Assembly (NCBI RefSeq): GCF_000367365.1
Contig: NZ_BARF01000025.1
Location: forward strand, 310,001 to 374,000
Length of the DNA: 64,000 bases
DNA from: Streptomyces prunicolor NBRC 13075
GTDB taxonomy: Bacteria > Actinomycetota > Actinomycetes > Streptomycetales > Streptomycetaceae
Reading direction: 5' to 3'
The number at the start of each line of letters is the position of its first letter. Within the stretch, counting starts at the first letter, position 1. Both the position numbers and the translations under genes were made by a program. This document shows, one piece after another, positions 34,177-44,082 of the stretch. A model generated the notes under the pieces. The model was not told where the DNA came from, did not search any database, and saw only the letters and a list, made by a program, of their open reading frames with translations.

Positions 34177-35976
34177 TCAGGAGGAGGAGTTGGGCACGTC
34201 GATCCGGTCGATGTCCGGCGCGTAGCCCGAACCGCTGTCGAAGGTGATCGTGTTGGCGCCCGCCTTCAGGGTCACCGGCACGCTGACCGTCCCGACGGTC
34301 CCCCAGTCGCCGGTGGACGGGAACTTGTGGCTGGTGGCGCCGTTGCCGTTCGAGGAGACGCTCACCGAGCGGGAGTCACCGCTGACGTAGGCGATCTTCA
34401 CCTGGTAGGTGCCGGCCTTGGCGGCGACGACGTTGTTGACGGTGAGCTTGCCGCCGACGTAGAGGTTGCCCACCTTCTTGCCGCCGGAGCAGGCCGAGCA
34501 GTCGGCGATGTTGGCGTTGCCGCTGAGGGTGTTGGTGGCGGCCTCGGCCTCGTAGCCGGTCAGGGTGACAGCGCTGCCGCGCGGAGTGACGGTGAAGAGG
34601 CGGGAGCCGTGGGCGGGCAGGGCCTGGGTCACCTTGTTGGTGTAGGTGCCGAGGTCCTCGTGGTTCCAGAGGTCACGGACGGCTGCCTTGCCGGTGAAGC
34701 CGAGGGTCGTCCAGTTCGCGGAGACGGCGGCGGGGGCGTCGGAGAGGTTGAACAGGGCGACGGTGTAGGTGCCGTTGGGGTTCTTCGCGGCCCACACCTG
34801 CTGGGCGTCGGACGGGGTGACCGGGCGCGCGGGCGGTGCGTCGCTCTGGTCGACGGCGATGACCTCGCGGTTGGTCAGCAGGGAGACGCCGTAGTCGTCG
34901 AGCTTGGTGAGGTCGTCACCGGTGAAGAGCGGGGACTTGGCCACGGCCCAGAGGGTCGCGTAGCTCTGGCGCTCCGCCTTCGTCAGGCCGTCCATCGCGC
35001 CGTTGCCGACGTCGAGGGAGTCGAGGTCGTTCCAGCCGCCGGGGCCTGCCAGGCTCGTCCAGGCCGGGGTGTCGTCCCAGCGGTCGTCGACCGAGTTCTC
35101 CCAGGTGACAAGGGTGTTGCAGTAGCACTCGACGTCGGTGTCGATGCGCCAGCCGTTGGAGTACTTCTTCCAGTCGGCGGCGTGTCCGTAGTCGAGGGAC
35201 CAGGAAAGTTCCAGGTGGATGGGGCGCCCGATGGCGGTGATGGCCTTGTTCCAGGCCGCCACATCGGCAACGTTGTCGTACTGATCACCGCTCTTGCCCG
35301 AACCCGGGCCCACACCGTCGAGCTTGAGGTAGTCGTAACCCCAGTCGGCGATCAACTGGGCCTGCGAATCGATGTACTTCTGCGTGCAGGGGCGGGAGAA
35401 GTCGAGCTTGTACGAGCTGTCCCAGCCGTTGGTGGTGCGCAGGTCGCTGTGGACGACGTCGGCGGTGGTACAGCCCTCGGCGTTCCAGATCGGTGTCTTG
35501 CCGCTGTTGTAGGCCTCCTTCTCCAGGCCCGCCGGCAGATAGATGCCGGCCTTGAGGCCCTTGGAGTGGATGCGGTCGGCGACGGCCTTCATGCCGCTGG
35601 GGAAGCGCTTCGGATCGGCTGCCTGGCGACCGTACTGGTCGTACTCGGGCGTCCAGCTGTTGTCGCGCCACCAGCCGGCGTCGATGTTGATGTGGTCGTA
35701 GCCGTACTTCTTCAGCTTGCTCGCGAGCGCGTCGGTCTGCTTGGTGACGTTCGCCTCGGTGAGGTAGCTGTAGTCGCCGTCCGGGTTGAGGCCCGGGTAC
35801 TTGGACGACTGCATGCTCCAACTCGACCAGCCCATATAGGGCTTGGCCGCGACAGCCGTGGCGGTGTCCGCCGTGGGCGTGGCCGCCTCGGCGGCGGGGA
35901 GGTAGGTGGCGAAGCCGGCGGTGAGGGCCAGGACCACCATGGCTCTCAGGGCGCGGACAGGCGTGAGGGAGTACAT
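34177..35976 (-). CDS. Secreted GH27 alpha-galactosidase with C-terminal carbohydrate-binding-like domain
   Basis: 599 residues from ATG 35974-35976 (GAGGAG upstream), shorter than the open frame, which extends into a basic non-signal stretch. Signal peptide residues 1-31. KPYMGWSSWSMQ, KYGYDHINIDAGWWRD and YDYLKLDGVG (nucleophile aspartate) define the GH27 TIM barrel, with WRIDTDVECYC as the acid/base region. A C-terminal beta domain covers about 330-460. The last about 130 residues (YEAEAATNTLSGNANI ... GKLTVNNVVAAKAGTYQVKIAYV) fit a CBM35/CBM6-type jelly roll. Likely cleaves alpha-galactosides or related alpha-linked sugars extracellularly. Confidence 0.93.
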   Translation of the reverse strand: MYSLTPVRALRAMVVLALTAGFATYLPAAEAATPTADTATAVAAKPYMGWSSWSMQSSKYPGLNPDGDYSYLTEANVTKQTDALASKLKKYGYDHINIDAGWWRDNSWTPEYDQYGRQAADPKRFPSGMKAVADRIHSKGLKAGIYLPAGLEKEAYNSGKTPIWNAEGCTTADVVHSDLRTTNGWDSSYKLDFSRPCTQKYIDSQAQLIADWGYDYLKLDGVGPGSGKSGDQYDNVADVAAWNKAITAIGRPIHLELSWSLDYGHAADWKKYSNGWRIDTDVECYCNTLVTWENSVDDRWDDTPAWTSLAGPGGWNDLDSLDVGNGAMDGLTKAERQSYATLWAVAKSPLFTGDDLTKLDDYGVSLLTNREVIAVDQSDAPPARPVTPSDAQQVWAAKNPNGTYTVALFNLSDAPAAVSANWTTLGFTGKAAVRDLWNHEDLGTYTNKVTQALPAHGSRLFTVTPRGSAVTLTGYEAEAATNTLSGNANIADCSACSGGKKVGNLYVGGKLTVNNVVAAKAGTYQVKIAYVSGDSRSVSVSSNGNGATSHKFPSTGDWGTVGTVSVPVTLKAGANTITFDSGSGYAPDIDRIDVPNSSS

Positions 35977-36044
35977 CGTCGGGCTCCTCGTGCGGGTAGG
36001 AGTGTGCGGGGCGGGGAGTGTGCGGGTGGGGTGTGAGCGTGCGG

Positions 36045-37217
36045 CTAGGTGTCCGATCGGATGAAGGACTGGATCGCGGTGGCCGCGGCGCCGCGCGCCC
36101 ACTCGTCGAAGGGCAGGGGCCGGGTGTGTACGTCGCACCGGGCGGCGGAGCCGAAGGCGGCCTCGGCGAAGGAGTCGCGGATCTGCTCGGCGAACAGGTC
36201 GTAGGCGGCCAGGCCCTCGCCGGAGATGATCACGCGTTCGGGGCCGAACAGGTTGACCACGGTCGCGATGCCCCGGCCGATGGCCTCACCGGCCCGCGCG
36301 TAGACCTCGCGCGCTCCGGCGTCGCCCTGGTGGGCGAGGGCCAATGCCTCGGCGGTGTCGGCGACTTGGACGCCGGTGACCTCGCGGACGCGGGCGACGA
36401 TCGCGGCGTCCCCGGCGATCGCCTCGACGCAGCCGCGGTTGCCGCAGTGGCACAGCGGCCCGGCGGGGTCGACGACCACGTGCCCGATCTCACCGGCCAC
36501 CCCGTGGGCACCCGCGACGACCTGGCCGTGCACGACCAGTCCGCAGCCGATGCCCGCGCCGACGGTCACCACGGCGAAGCCCGTGAGTCCCGCGCCGGCG
36601 CCGAACCACTGCTCGGCGACGGTCAGCGCGCGCACGTCGTTGTCGACGGTGACCGGCAACCCCGTTGTCATGGCGGCCAGTTCGGCCAGGCGTACGTCAC
36701 GCCACTCCAGGAACGGCGAGTAGCGGACGACTCCTTCGCCGCGGTCCACGTCACCGGAGACCGCGAGCCCGAGGCCCAGCACCTGAACGCCCAAGTCGTC
36801 CGCCTCGGTGCGGAGTTCCTGGGCCAGGTCCGCGATCGACGACAGCACCGCCTTGGGGTCGCGGTCGGTCAGCGGCACATGGCGGGCGACCCGGATCCGG
36901 CAGCACAGGTCGGCGAGGACGCCGATGATCTCGTCGCCGGTCACCTTGACCCCGATGAACAACGCCCGCCCGCCGTCGACCCGGACGAGGTTCGCGGGCC
37001 GCCCCAGCGCCGGGGGCGCGTCCTGGTCGGCGCCCTCCGCCAGGTATCCGGCCTCCATCAGCGGCCGGACCGCCTTGGTCACGGCGGCCGCCGACAGCCC
37101 CGCCCGGCGGGCCACCTCAAGACGGGTGAGGGGGCCGTGGGACAGCACGATCGTGAACACCTGTGAGACGGCGGGGGTATGAGCCGGGAACGACTCGGTA
37201 CGGGAGATCGAGCGCAT
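36045..37217 (-). CDS. ROK-family transcriptional repressor
   Basis: 390 residues from ATG 37215-37217. N-terminal winged helix LTRLEVARRAGLSAAAVTKAVRPLMEAGYL precedes a sugar-kinase-like fold with DNDVRALTVAEQWFG, GAHGVAGEIGHVVVDP and the zinc motif CHCGNRGCVEA. These are the NagC/XylR-type ROK signatures. It heads the minus-strand run ROK-GH27-GH95-SGNH. A perfect 8-bp-arm inverted repeat at 37235-37261 sits 18 bases upstream of its start, so autorepression and control of the whole operon by a sugar inducer is the simplest reading. Confidence 0.92.
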   Translation of the reverse strand: MRSISRTESFPAHTPAVSQVFTIVLSHGPLTRLEVARRAGLSAAAVTKAVRPLMEAGYLAEGADQDAPPALGRPANLVRVDGGRALFIGVKVTGDEIIGVLADLCCRIRVARHVPLTDRDPKAVLSSIADLAQELRTEADDLGVQVLGLGLAVSGDVDRGEGVVRYSPFLEWRDVRLAELAAMTTGLPVTVDNDVRALTVAEQWFGAGAGLTGFAVVTVGAGIGCGLVVHGQVVAGAHGVAGEIGHVVVDPAGPLCHCGNRGCVEAIAGDAAIVARVREVTGVQVADTAEALALAHQGDAGAREVYARAGEAIGRGIATVVNLFGPERVIISGEGLAAYDLFAEQIRDSFAEAAFGSAARCDVHTRPLPFDEWARGAAATAIQSFIRSDT

Positions 37218-37234
37218 GGCGGGAACCTAGATCC

Positions 37235-37261
37235 CTTCTTTTCCGTCGTCAATAAAAGAAG
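37235..37261 (-). promoter_or_regulatory. ROK operator candidate
   Basis: CTTCTTTT (37235-37242), 11 bases, AAAAGAAG (37254-37261): perfect arms in an AT-rich patch that stands out in this genome. It lies just before the ROK start codon. The AT arms with a GC-tolerant centre resemble operators of NagC/Mlc-type regulators. Confidence 0.75.
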
Positions 37262-37352
37262 CAGGATTTGTCGAAGGCAAGTTGTGAGTCGCCTGAGCGG
37301 AGTTGATGCCTGCCGAGGCCTCGTTGTCAGTGCCGGGCGGCACAATCGCCGT

Positions 37353-38105
37353 ATGACGACGATCGACTGGTCAGAGCTGACCCACGCCTACGGCAGCGCC
37401 GAGGACATCCCGGGCCTGTTCGCGCGCCTCGGTGGCGCCGAGGACGAGGCCGTGTGGCAGGAGTTGTGGGGCTCGCTGTGCCACCAGGGCTCGGTGTACG
37501 ACGCGAGCTGGGCGGCGCTGCCCGTGCTCACCGACATCGCGCTGGGCCGGGCGCCGGGCGGGACGATACAGGCGGTCACCATGGCCGGGCTGATCACCAC
37601 GGACCCGGACGAGGAGTGCCGTGCGCGGTACGCACGCGAGATAGGCCAACTGCTGGACGTGGCCCGGGTGTTGCGCGCCGATCCGGGACAGGACGCGCAC
37701 ACCTTCGTGTACCTCCAGATGGCCGTGCTCGCCTTCGAGGGCGGCGACGGGGTGTGGGCCGAGGCGCTGGAGCGGATCAATGCCGAGGAGTACGACCTGG
37801 AGTGCCCCGAGTGCGAGGAGGGCCTGTTCGTCGCGTTCGGCTCGTACGGCGTCTTCACCTCGGCCGGTGACTACGTGACCGGCACGGGCAAGGAGAAGGA
37901 GGTGGACACGGAGGGGCGGACGGAGCTCGTACCGGCCGCGCCCGATCGGCTCGACGGCATCGGTGCGCGCCTGCACGGCGAGGCGGTCGAGTTCGGGCAG
38001 GCGGAGGTGGCGCGGGCGTTGACGTATGTGTTCGGGAAGGCCAGTTGCCCTTCCTGCGAGGCCGAGTTCACCGTGTCCGAGGAGGTCGAGAAGCAGTGGA
38101 TCTGA
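37353..38105 (+). CDS. Conserved hypothetical protein, helical-repeat-like
   Basis: 250 residues from ATG 37353. I do not recognise a named family. The N-terminal part (SAEDIPGLFARLGGAEDEAVWQELWGSLCHQGSVYDASWAALPVLTDIAL, in parts: IPGLFARLG, WAALPVLTDIAL) reads like short HEAT-type helical repeats seen in SMI1/KNR4-associated immunity proteins. Two CxxC pairs, LECPECEEG and SCPSCEAEF, are likely a zinc ribbon formed across the chain. No signal or membrane segment. It is convergent with the M4 protease over a shared terminator. Confidence 0.65.
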   Translation: MTTIDWSELTHAYGSAEDIPGLFARLGGAEDEAVWQELWGSLCHQGSVYDASWAALPVLTDIALGRAPGGTIQAVTMAGLITTDPDEECRARYAREIGQLLDVARVLRADPGQDAHTFVYLQMAVLAFEGGDGVWAEALERINAEEYDLECPECEEGLFVAFGSYGVFTSAGDYVTGTGKEKEVDTEGRTELVPAAPDRLDGIGARLHGEAVEFGQAEVARALTYVFGKASCPSCEAEFTVSEEVEKQWI

Positions 38106-38117
38106 GGCCCGGACGCG

Positions 38118-38150
38118 TCCGGGTGCCCCGCTCGTGGCAGGGCACCCGGA
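38118..38150. terminator. Bidirectional terminator between convergent genes
   Basis: TCCGGGTGCCC (38118-38128) pairs perfectly with GGGCACCCGGA (38140-38150), loop 11 bases. It lies 12 bases after one stop and seven bases before the other, so can serve both strands. Confidence 0.8.
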
Positions 38151-38156
38151 GGCTCA

Positions 38157-39962
38157 TCAGTGCCTGGCGGCAGGGGTGTTGACGACCGTGACGTTCACGG
38201 CGGCCCAGGCCTTGTCGACGGTCTTGTACGCCGCGCTGTTCGCGCCGTAGAGGTCCGCCGCGGCCTTCAGGGTCGCGAGGCGCGCGTCGTGGAAGTCGGT
38301 GGTGGACACCATGTAGCGGGTGAGCGCGCGGTAGAAGATCGCCGTGGCCTTGGTGCGGCCGATGCCGGTGACGGTCGAGCCGTCGTAGGTGGGCGAGTCG
38401 TAGGCGAAGCCGCCGATCGTCTTGCGGCCGCTGCCCTCCGCGAGGAGGTAGTAGGCGTGCGAGGAGACTCCGGAGCCGGAGTGCACCTCGGCGTCGTAGG
38501 TCTGCGGCGACCAGTAGTCGATCGTGCCCTCCAGCTTGTCGAGGGAGGGGTGGTCGAGGCGCCGCAGGAACTTCTGGGCGAGGCCGAGCTTCTCGCCGAT
38601 CAGGTAGTTCGGCGGGTTCTTGGCGTTGTTGGCGCTGAACTCGACGTTCGAGCCGAAGATGTCCGCGAGGGACTCGTTCAGGGAGCCCGGCTCGCCGTAC
38701 TGGTTGCCGTCCGCGTCGACACGGTTGGGCTCCAGCTTGGCCGTGGCGTCCACGACGCCGTGGGTCAGCTCATGTCCCGTCACGTCGAGGACGACGAGCG
38801 GCTTCTTGAACATGTCCCCGTCGCCGTCGCCGTAGAGCATGCAGCCGCAGGTCGAGTCCCAGAACGCGTTGGCCACCTTGTTGCCGAAGTGGACCATGCC
38901 GCGAGCGGCCTTGCCGTTGTTCGCTATGCCCTTGCGGCCGAAGGTCTTCTTGTAGAAGTCCAGGGTCTTGGTGATGCCGTACTGGGCGTCGACGGCGGCG
39001 CTGTCGCGGTGCGAGACGGCGCCGTTGCCCCACTTGTCATTTGTGGTCGTGAACTTCTTGCCCTGCGCGAAGTTCTCCAGTTCCTTCCCCTTGGCGTCGC
39101 GGGTCTCGGTGCCCCAGCGGGTCGGGTCCTTGAGGAGGTAACTGGTGCGTGCCGTGCGGGTGGTGGTCAGCGGCACCTTGCCGACGAAGAGGGAGGTGCC
39201 GGTGCCCGAGGCGGTGACCGGGTAGTGGACCGCGCGCGTCGCGGCGGCGACTCCGGTGCGGGAATTCGGCTGTACGACCACGCCGGTGGCGGGGTCCAGG
39301 GTCTCGCCGCGCTCGCGCAGGGTGTCGAGCAGTTTGGGCGAGAGGAACTCGTCGCGGTCGGGGGTGTTGCTGCGGACCTTGCCGGTGACGGCGTCGATGA
39401 CGACGGTCCGGGTGCCGGCGGCTTCGGCGGTGGTGCTGTCGCTGACGGGTATCCGGTAGGCGAGGGCGGCTCCCCCGTCCCGGGCGTCCACCACGAGTTC
39501 GGCGGTGCCCGCGTCACCCTTGGCGACGGCGGCGGCCTTCGTCTCGGCCTGACCTGCCGTCAGCTCGGGCCGCGTGGTGGCGGGCCTGACGCTCTGCTCG
39601 GCCGCCCGGGTGACGCCGGTGTAGGCCAGGCCGTGGGACAGATGGACGACGAGGTCGCCGCCGAGGACCGGCATGCCCTGGTGCGTGCGTATGAAGCGCA
39701 CATGCCGGGCGCCCTCGGGGTCGATCAGCACGTCCTGGGCCCGGAGTTCATCGCCCCGCGTGACACCGGTCGCCGACGCGTGCGCGAACGCGGCGGCACG
39801 CGCGGCCGTGACGACGGACGCGGCCGTAGTACCGGTGCCGGTCGACGTCTCCGCGCGATCCGTCCCCGTGGCCGGTCCCGCGTAGGCCGTTCCGGCCAGC
39901 CCCGTGGCGGCCGTCGTCACCGCGACGGCGATCGCCAGGCCGCGTATGTGGGGTCCACGCAT
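38157..39962 (-). CDS. Secreted M4-family (thermolysin-like) neutral metalloprotease
   Basis: 601 residues from ATG 39960-39962 (GGAGGAG about ten bases upstream). Signal peptide 1-28 (GLAIAVAVTTAATGLAGTAYA). Propeptide with FTP (FIRTHQGMPVLGGDLVVH) and PepSY-type (AYRIPVSDST) segments runs to about 220. Catalytic zinc site VTGHELTHGVVD plus downstream GSLNESLADIFGS gives HExxH and the third Glu ligand. HSGSGVSSHAYYLL holds the second catalytic histidine. Typical preproprotease length. Role: extracellular protein degradation, exported then autoprocessed. Promoter presumably lies in the 310-base gap upstream, opposite the DD-peptidase gene. Confidence 0.95.
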   Translation of the reverse strand: MRGPHIRGLAIAVAVTTAATGLAGTAYAGPATGTDRAETSTGTGTTAASVVTAARAAAFAHASATGVTRGDELRAQDVLIDPEGARHVRFIRTHQGMPVLGGDLVVHLSHGLAYTGVTRAAEQSVRPATTRPELTAGQAETKAAAVAKGDAGTAELVVDARDGGAALAYRIPVSDSTTAEAAGTRTVVIDAVTGKVRSNTPDRDEFLSPKLLDTLRERGETLDPATGVVVQPNSRTGVAAATRAVHYPVTASGTGTSLFVGKVPLTTTRTARTSYLLKDPTRWGTETRDAKGKELENFAQGKKFTTTNDKWGNGAVSHRDSAAVDAQYGITKTLDFYKKTFGRKGIANNGKAARGMVHFGNKVANAFWDSTCGCMLYGDGDGDMFKKPLVVLDVTGHELTHGVVDATAKLEPNRVDADGNQYGEPGSLNESLADIFGSNVEFSANNAKNPPNYLIGEKLGLAQKFLRRLDHPSLDKLEGTIDYWSPQTYDAEVHSGSGVSSHAYYLLAEGSGRKTIGGFAYDSPTYDGSTVTGIGRTKATAIFYRALTRYMVSTTDFHDARLATLKAAADLYGANSAAYKTVDKAWAAVNVTVVNTPAARH

Positions 39963-41556
<1,594 letters not shown>

Positions 41557-41687
41557 GGACGCGGTGCGCGGGTGGGGTCGGGGGCGAGGTCGGGCAGCCT
41601 CGCTCTCCGGCCCTCCCCGCCCTCGCTCCGGCCCCCACCGCGTCCTGCGGGAACCCTCGCGCGCCGACGGGACGTTGAGTGGAGGAC

Positions 41688-41732
41688 GAAGTCCCCCACC
41701 GGGGAAGTCCCCTGGGGAAGTCCCCCACCGGG
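41688..41732. repeat. Three GAAGTCCCC repeat units with hairpin potential
   Basis: GAAGTCCCCCACCGGG is exactly repeated at 41688-41703 and 41717-41732, with the related GAAGTCCCCTGGG between (41704-41716). The C-tracts and G-tracts can pair in alternative hairpins. It lies 23 bases before the TerD-CAP gene, so it is in that gene's leader or serves as terminator of the upstream gene. Confidence 0.8.
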
Positions 41733-41754
41733 CACGATCAGCGAGGGCGGTGCC

Positions 41755-43137
41755 ATGAACGAGCTGGTGCCGGGCGGCAATCTGCCCCTTCCGGGCGGCG
41801 CCCTGACCCTGCGGGTGCCCGGCCCCTTCGACATGTCGGCGCTGATCACGGACGAGAGCGGCAAGGTCGGCGGCGACGCGGACTTCGTGTTCTACAACCA
41901 GCCGAGGGCGCCCGGAGCACGGCTGCGGGACGGCACCCTGGCCATCGACCCGGCCCGCCTGCGCACCGGCGCCGCGCGGGTCACCGTCGTCATCAGTCCG
42001 GCCGAGCCCGGCACCCCCTTGGGCCGCCTGCCCGGCCCCACCCTCCATGTGACCGACACCGGCGGCCGACCCCTCACCCGCTTCACCCCACCACGCCCCC
42101 GGCGGGAGACCGTCCTGCTCCTCGCCGAGCTGTACCGACGCGGCACCGGCTGGAAGCTGCGCGCACTGGGGCAGGGGTACGCCGACGGACTCGCGGGGAT
42201 CGCGCGGGACTTCGGCGTGGACATCGCCGAGGACGCGACTCCCGCGGCGGCACGAGGGGCGGGAGCGCGAGCCGGAGGGGCCGGCGCGGGAGGTGCGGGC
42301 GCCGCCACGCCACGCCCGACACGGGGCGCCTCCCCGGCCACCGCCCCCACCAACCACACCGACCCCACCGGCTTCCTCGCCCTCGCCAACTCGGCCCGCG
42401 CCGGCTCCGGTTCACCGCCCGTCTCCCTCGATCCCCGACTCACCGCCGCGGCACAAGCGCACGCCTCCGCCATGGCCGCCGCCGGACACCTCAGCGCCGA
42501 GAGCCGAGACGGCACGTCCGTGTACCAGCGGGTGATCCACGCCGGTTACGCCTACCTCACCGTCGGCGAGCACCTGGTCTCCGGCCTGCGCACCCCCGCC
42601 GAGTTCGTCGACTACTGCCTGCGCACCGAACGCGCCCGCCGGACGCTGCTGGAGCGGGTCTTCACGCACGCGGGTCTCGCGCAGGCCGTCGATCGCCGCT
42701 CCGGTGACATCTACTGGACGGGGTTGTGGGCAAGGCCGCTCACCGCGGGCAACCTGGCCCGAACGGCGGACAGGGTCGTCGAGTCGACCAACGCGGAGCG
42801 CGCCAGGGCCGGGCTGCGCGCACTCGCCGTAGACCCGCTGCTGGCCGCCGCCGCGCAGGCGCACAGCACCGACATGGTGGCCCGCGCCTTCTACTCGCAC
42901 ACCTCGCCCGACGGCTCGCAGCCCTGGGACCGGGCCGCCGCCGCGGGTGCGCGCAGACGCACGATCGGCGAGAACATCGCGTGCGGTCAGCGAACGCCCG
43001 CCGAGGTCGTCGAGGGCTGGATGAACAGCCCCGGCCATCGCGCCAACATCCTCAAGCCGGACTTCACCCACATAGGCATCGGCTTCGCGGGCGGTGGACA
43101 GATGGGGACGTACTGGACGCAACTCTTCGGCGCCTGA
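41755..43137 (+). CDS. TerD domain fused to two CAP (SCP-like) domains
   Basis: 460 residues from ATG 41755 (GCGAGGGCGGTGCC upstream). Residues 1-165 fit a TerD/stress-response domain: LTLRVPGPFDMSALITDESGKVGGDADFVFYNQ with its acidic calcium-site DADF, and LLLAELYRRGTGWKLRALGQGYADGL. An alanine/glycine/proline linker follows (about 165-205). CAP domain 1 (about 206-325) is degenerate: HASAMAAAGHLSAES but no GHR-N motif. CAP domain 2 (about 330-460) is canonical: YSHTSPDGSQPWDR, TIGENIACGQRTP and WMNSPGHRANIL. No signal peptide, unusual because CAP domains are normally secreted. Neighbouring AIM24 gene supports a stress link. Confidence 0.88.
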   Translation: MNELVPGGNLPLPGGALTLRVPGPFDMSALITDESGKVGGDADFVFYNQPRAPGARLRDGTLAIDPARLRTGAARVTVVISPAEPGTPLGRLPGPTLHVTDTGGRPLTRFTPPRPRRETVLLLAELYRRGTGWKLRALGQGYADGLAGIARDFGVDIAEDATPAAARGAGARAGGAGAGGAGAATPRPTRGASPATAPTNHTDPTGFLALANSARAGSGSPPVSLDPRLTAAAQAHASAMAAAGHLSAESRDGTSVYQRVIHAGYAYLTVGEHLVSGLRTPAEFVDYCLRTERARRTLLERVFTHAGLAQAVDRRSGDIYWTGLWARPLTAGNLARTADRVVESTNAERARAGLRALAVDPLLAAAAQAHSTDMVARAFYSHTSPDGSQPWDRAAAAGARRRTIGENIACGQRTPAEVVEGWMNSPGHRANILKPDFTHIGIGFAGGGQMGTYWTQLFGA

Positions 43138-43203
43138 CCGCCGGGGAGAGTCACCCCCTCCACGATCTTGGCGGAATGAGATCTTCCGGGTCAGGATGCC
43201 CGC

Positions 43204-43881
43204 ATGAAGGGTGATCTGTTTTCCAGTGAGCACATGGTGCAGCCGGCCACCGCGCCGGGCATGACCGTCGAGAATGCCAAGTGCATCAGGTACGCGGTCA
43301 ACGGCGAGATGCTCGCCCGCCAGGGGGCGATGATCGCCTACCGCGGCAATCTCCAGTTCGAGCGCAAGGGCCAGGGCGTGGGCGGCATGCTCAAGCGCGC
43401 GGTCACCGGTGAGGGTCTGCCGCTGATGGTGGTGCGCGGACAGGGCGAGGCGTGGTTCGCGCACGAGGCGCAGAACTGTTTCGTGGTCGAGATCGACCCC
43501 GGTGACGAGTTCACCGTCAACGGCCGCAACGTGCTGTGTTTCGACGCCTCGTTGTCGTACGCGATCAAGACGGTGAAGGGCTCCGGCATCGCGGGCGGCG
43601 GTCTCTTCAACAGCGTCTTCACCGGGCAGGGCAAGCTGGGTCTGGTCTGCGAGGGCAACCCTCTGGTCATACCGGTCTCGCCGCAGTACCCGGTGTTCGT
43701 CGACACGGACGCGGTGGTCGGCTGGTCGGCCCACCTCCAGACCTCGCTGCACCGTTCGCAGTCCATCGGCTCGATGCTGCGCGGCGGTTCGGGCGAGGCC
43801 GTCCAACTCATGCTCCAGGGCGAGGGGTTCGTCGTCGTACGACCGAGCGAGGAGACCCCGCAGAAGGCTCAGCAGCACTGA
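43204..43881 (+). CDS. AIM24-family protein
   Basis: 225 residues from ATG 43204. The beta-rich sequence with AMIAYRGNLQFERKG, LPLMVVRGQGEAWFAHEAQ and LMLQGEGFVVVRPSE matches the AIM24/DUF124 TRAP-like fold, whose bacterial members are often near tellurium-resistance/stress genes. No signal or membrane segment. Biochemical role unknown. It follows the TerD-CAP gene by 66 bases on the same strand and may be cotranscribed; a weak GC hairpin lies about 90 bases after its stop. Confidence 0.88.
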   Translation: MKGDLFSSEHMVQPATAPGMTVENAKCIRYAVNGEMLARQGAMIAYRGNLQFERKGQGVGGMLKRAVTGEGLPLMVVRGQGEAWFAHEAQNCFVVEIDPGDEFTVNGRNVLCFDASLSYAIKTVKGSGIAGGGLFNSVFTGQGKLGLVCEGNPLVIPVSPQYPVFVDTDAVVGWSAHLQTSLHRSQSIGSMLRGGSGEAVQLMLQGEGFVVVRPSEETPQKAQQH

Positions 43882-43995
43882 GGTCACGGCGAGTGATCTA
43901 CACCTCAGAGGCAACCTCGCCGTACACATCGACGTCTTGATCCACATCAGCAGATGACGCCCTGGCCCCCACGGCCGGGGCTCATTTTCAACGCT

Positions 43996-44061
43996 CTATA
44001 CACGACATGTATACATGCAGCGTATACCCATTATGTATACACACAGTGTCTACATGTCGTG
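43996..44061. promoter_or_regulatory. Array of five GTATAC-like boxes at exact 13-bp intervals
   Basis: Hexamers CTATAC (43996), GTATAC (44009), GTATAC (44022), GTATAC (44035) and GTCTAC (44048) are each 13 bases apart. The outer part also forms an 11-bp inverted repeat (44001-44011 with 44051-44061), and CATGTATACATG at 44006-44017 is a perfect palindrome. The region is strikingly AT-rich and ends just before the TPR gene. It looks like a multi-site operator/promoter. No protein can be assigned. Confidence 0.75.
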
Positions 44062-44082
44062 CATATGGACCGGAAGGCATCG

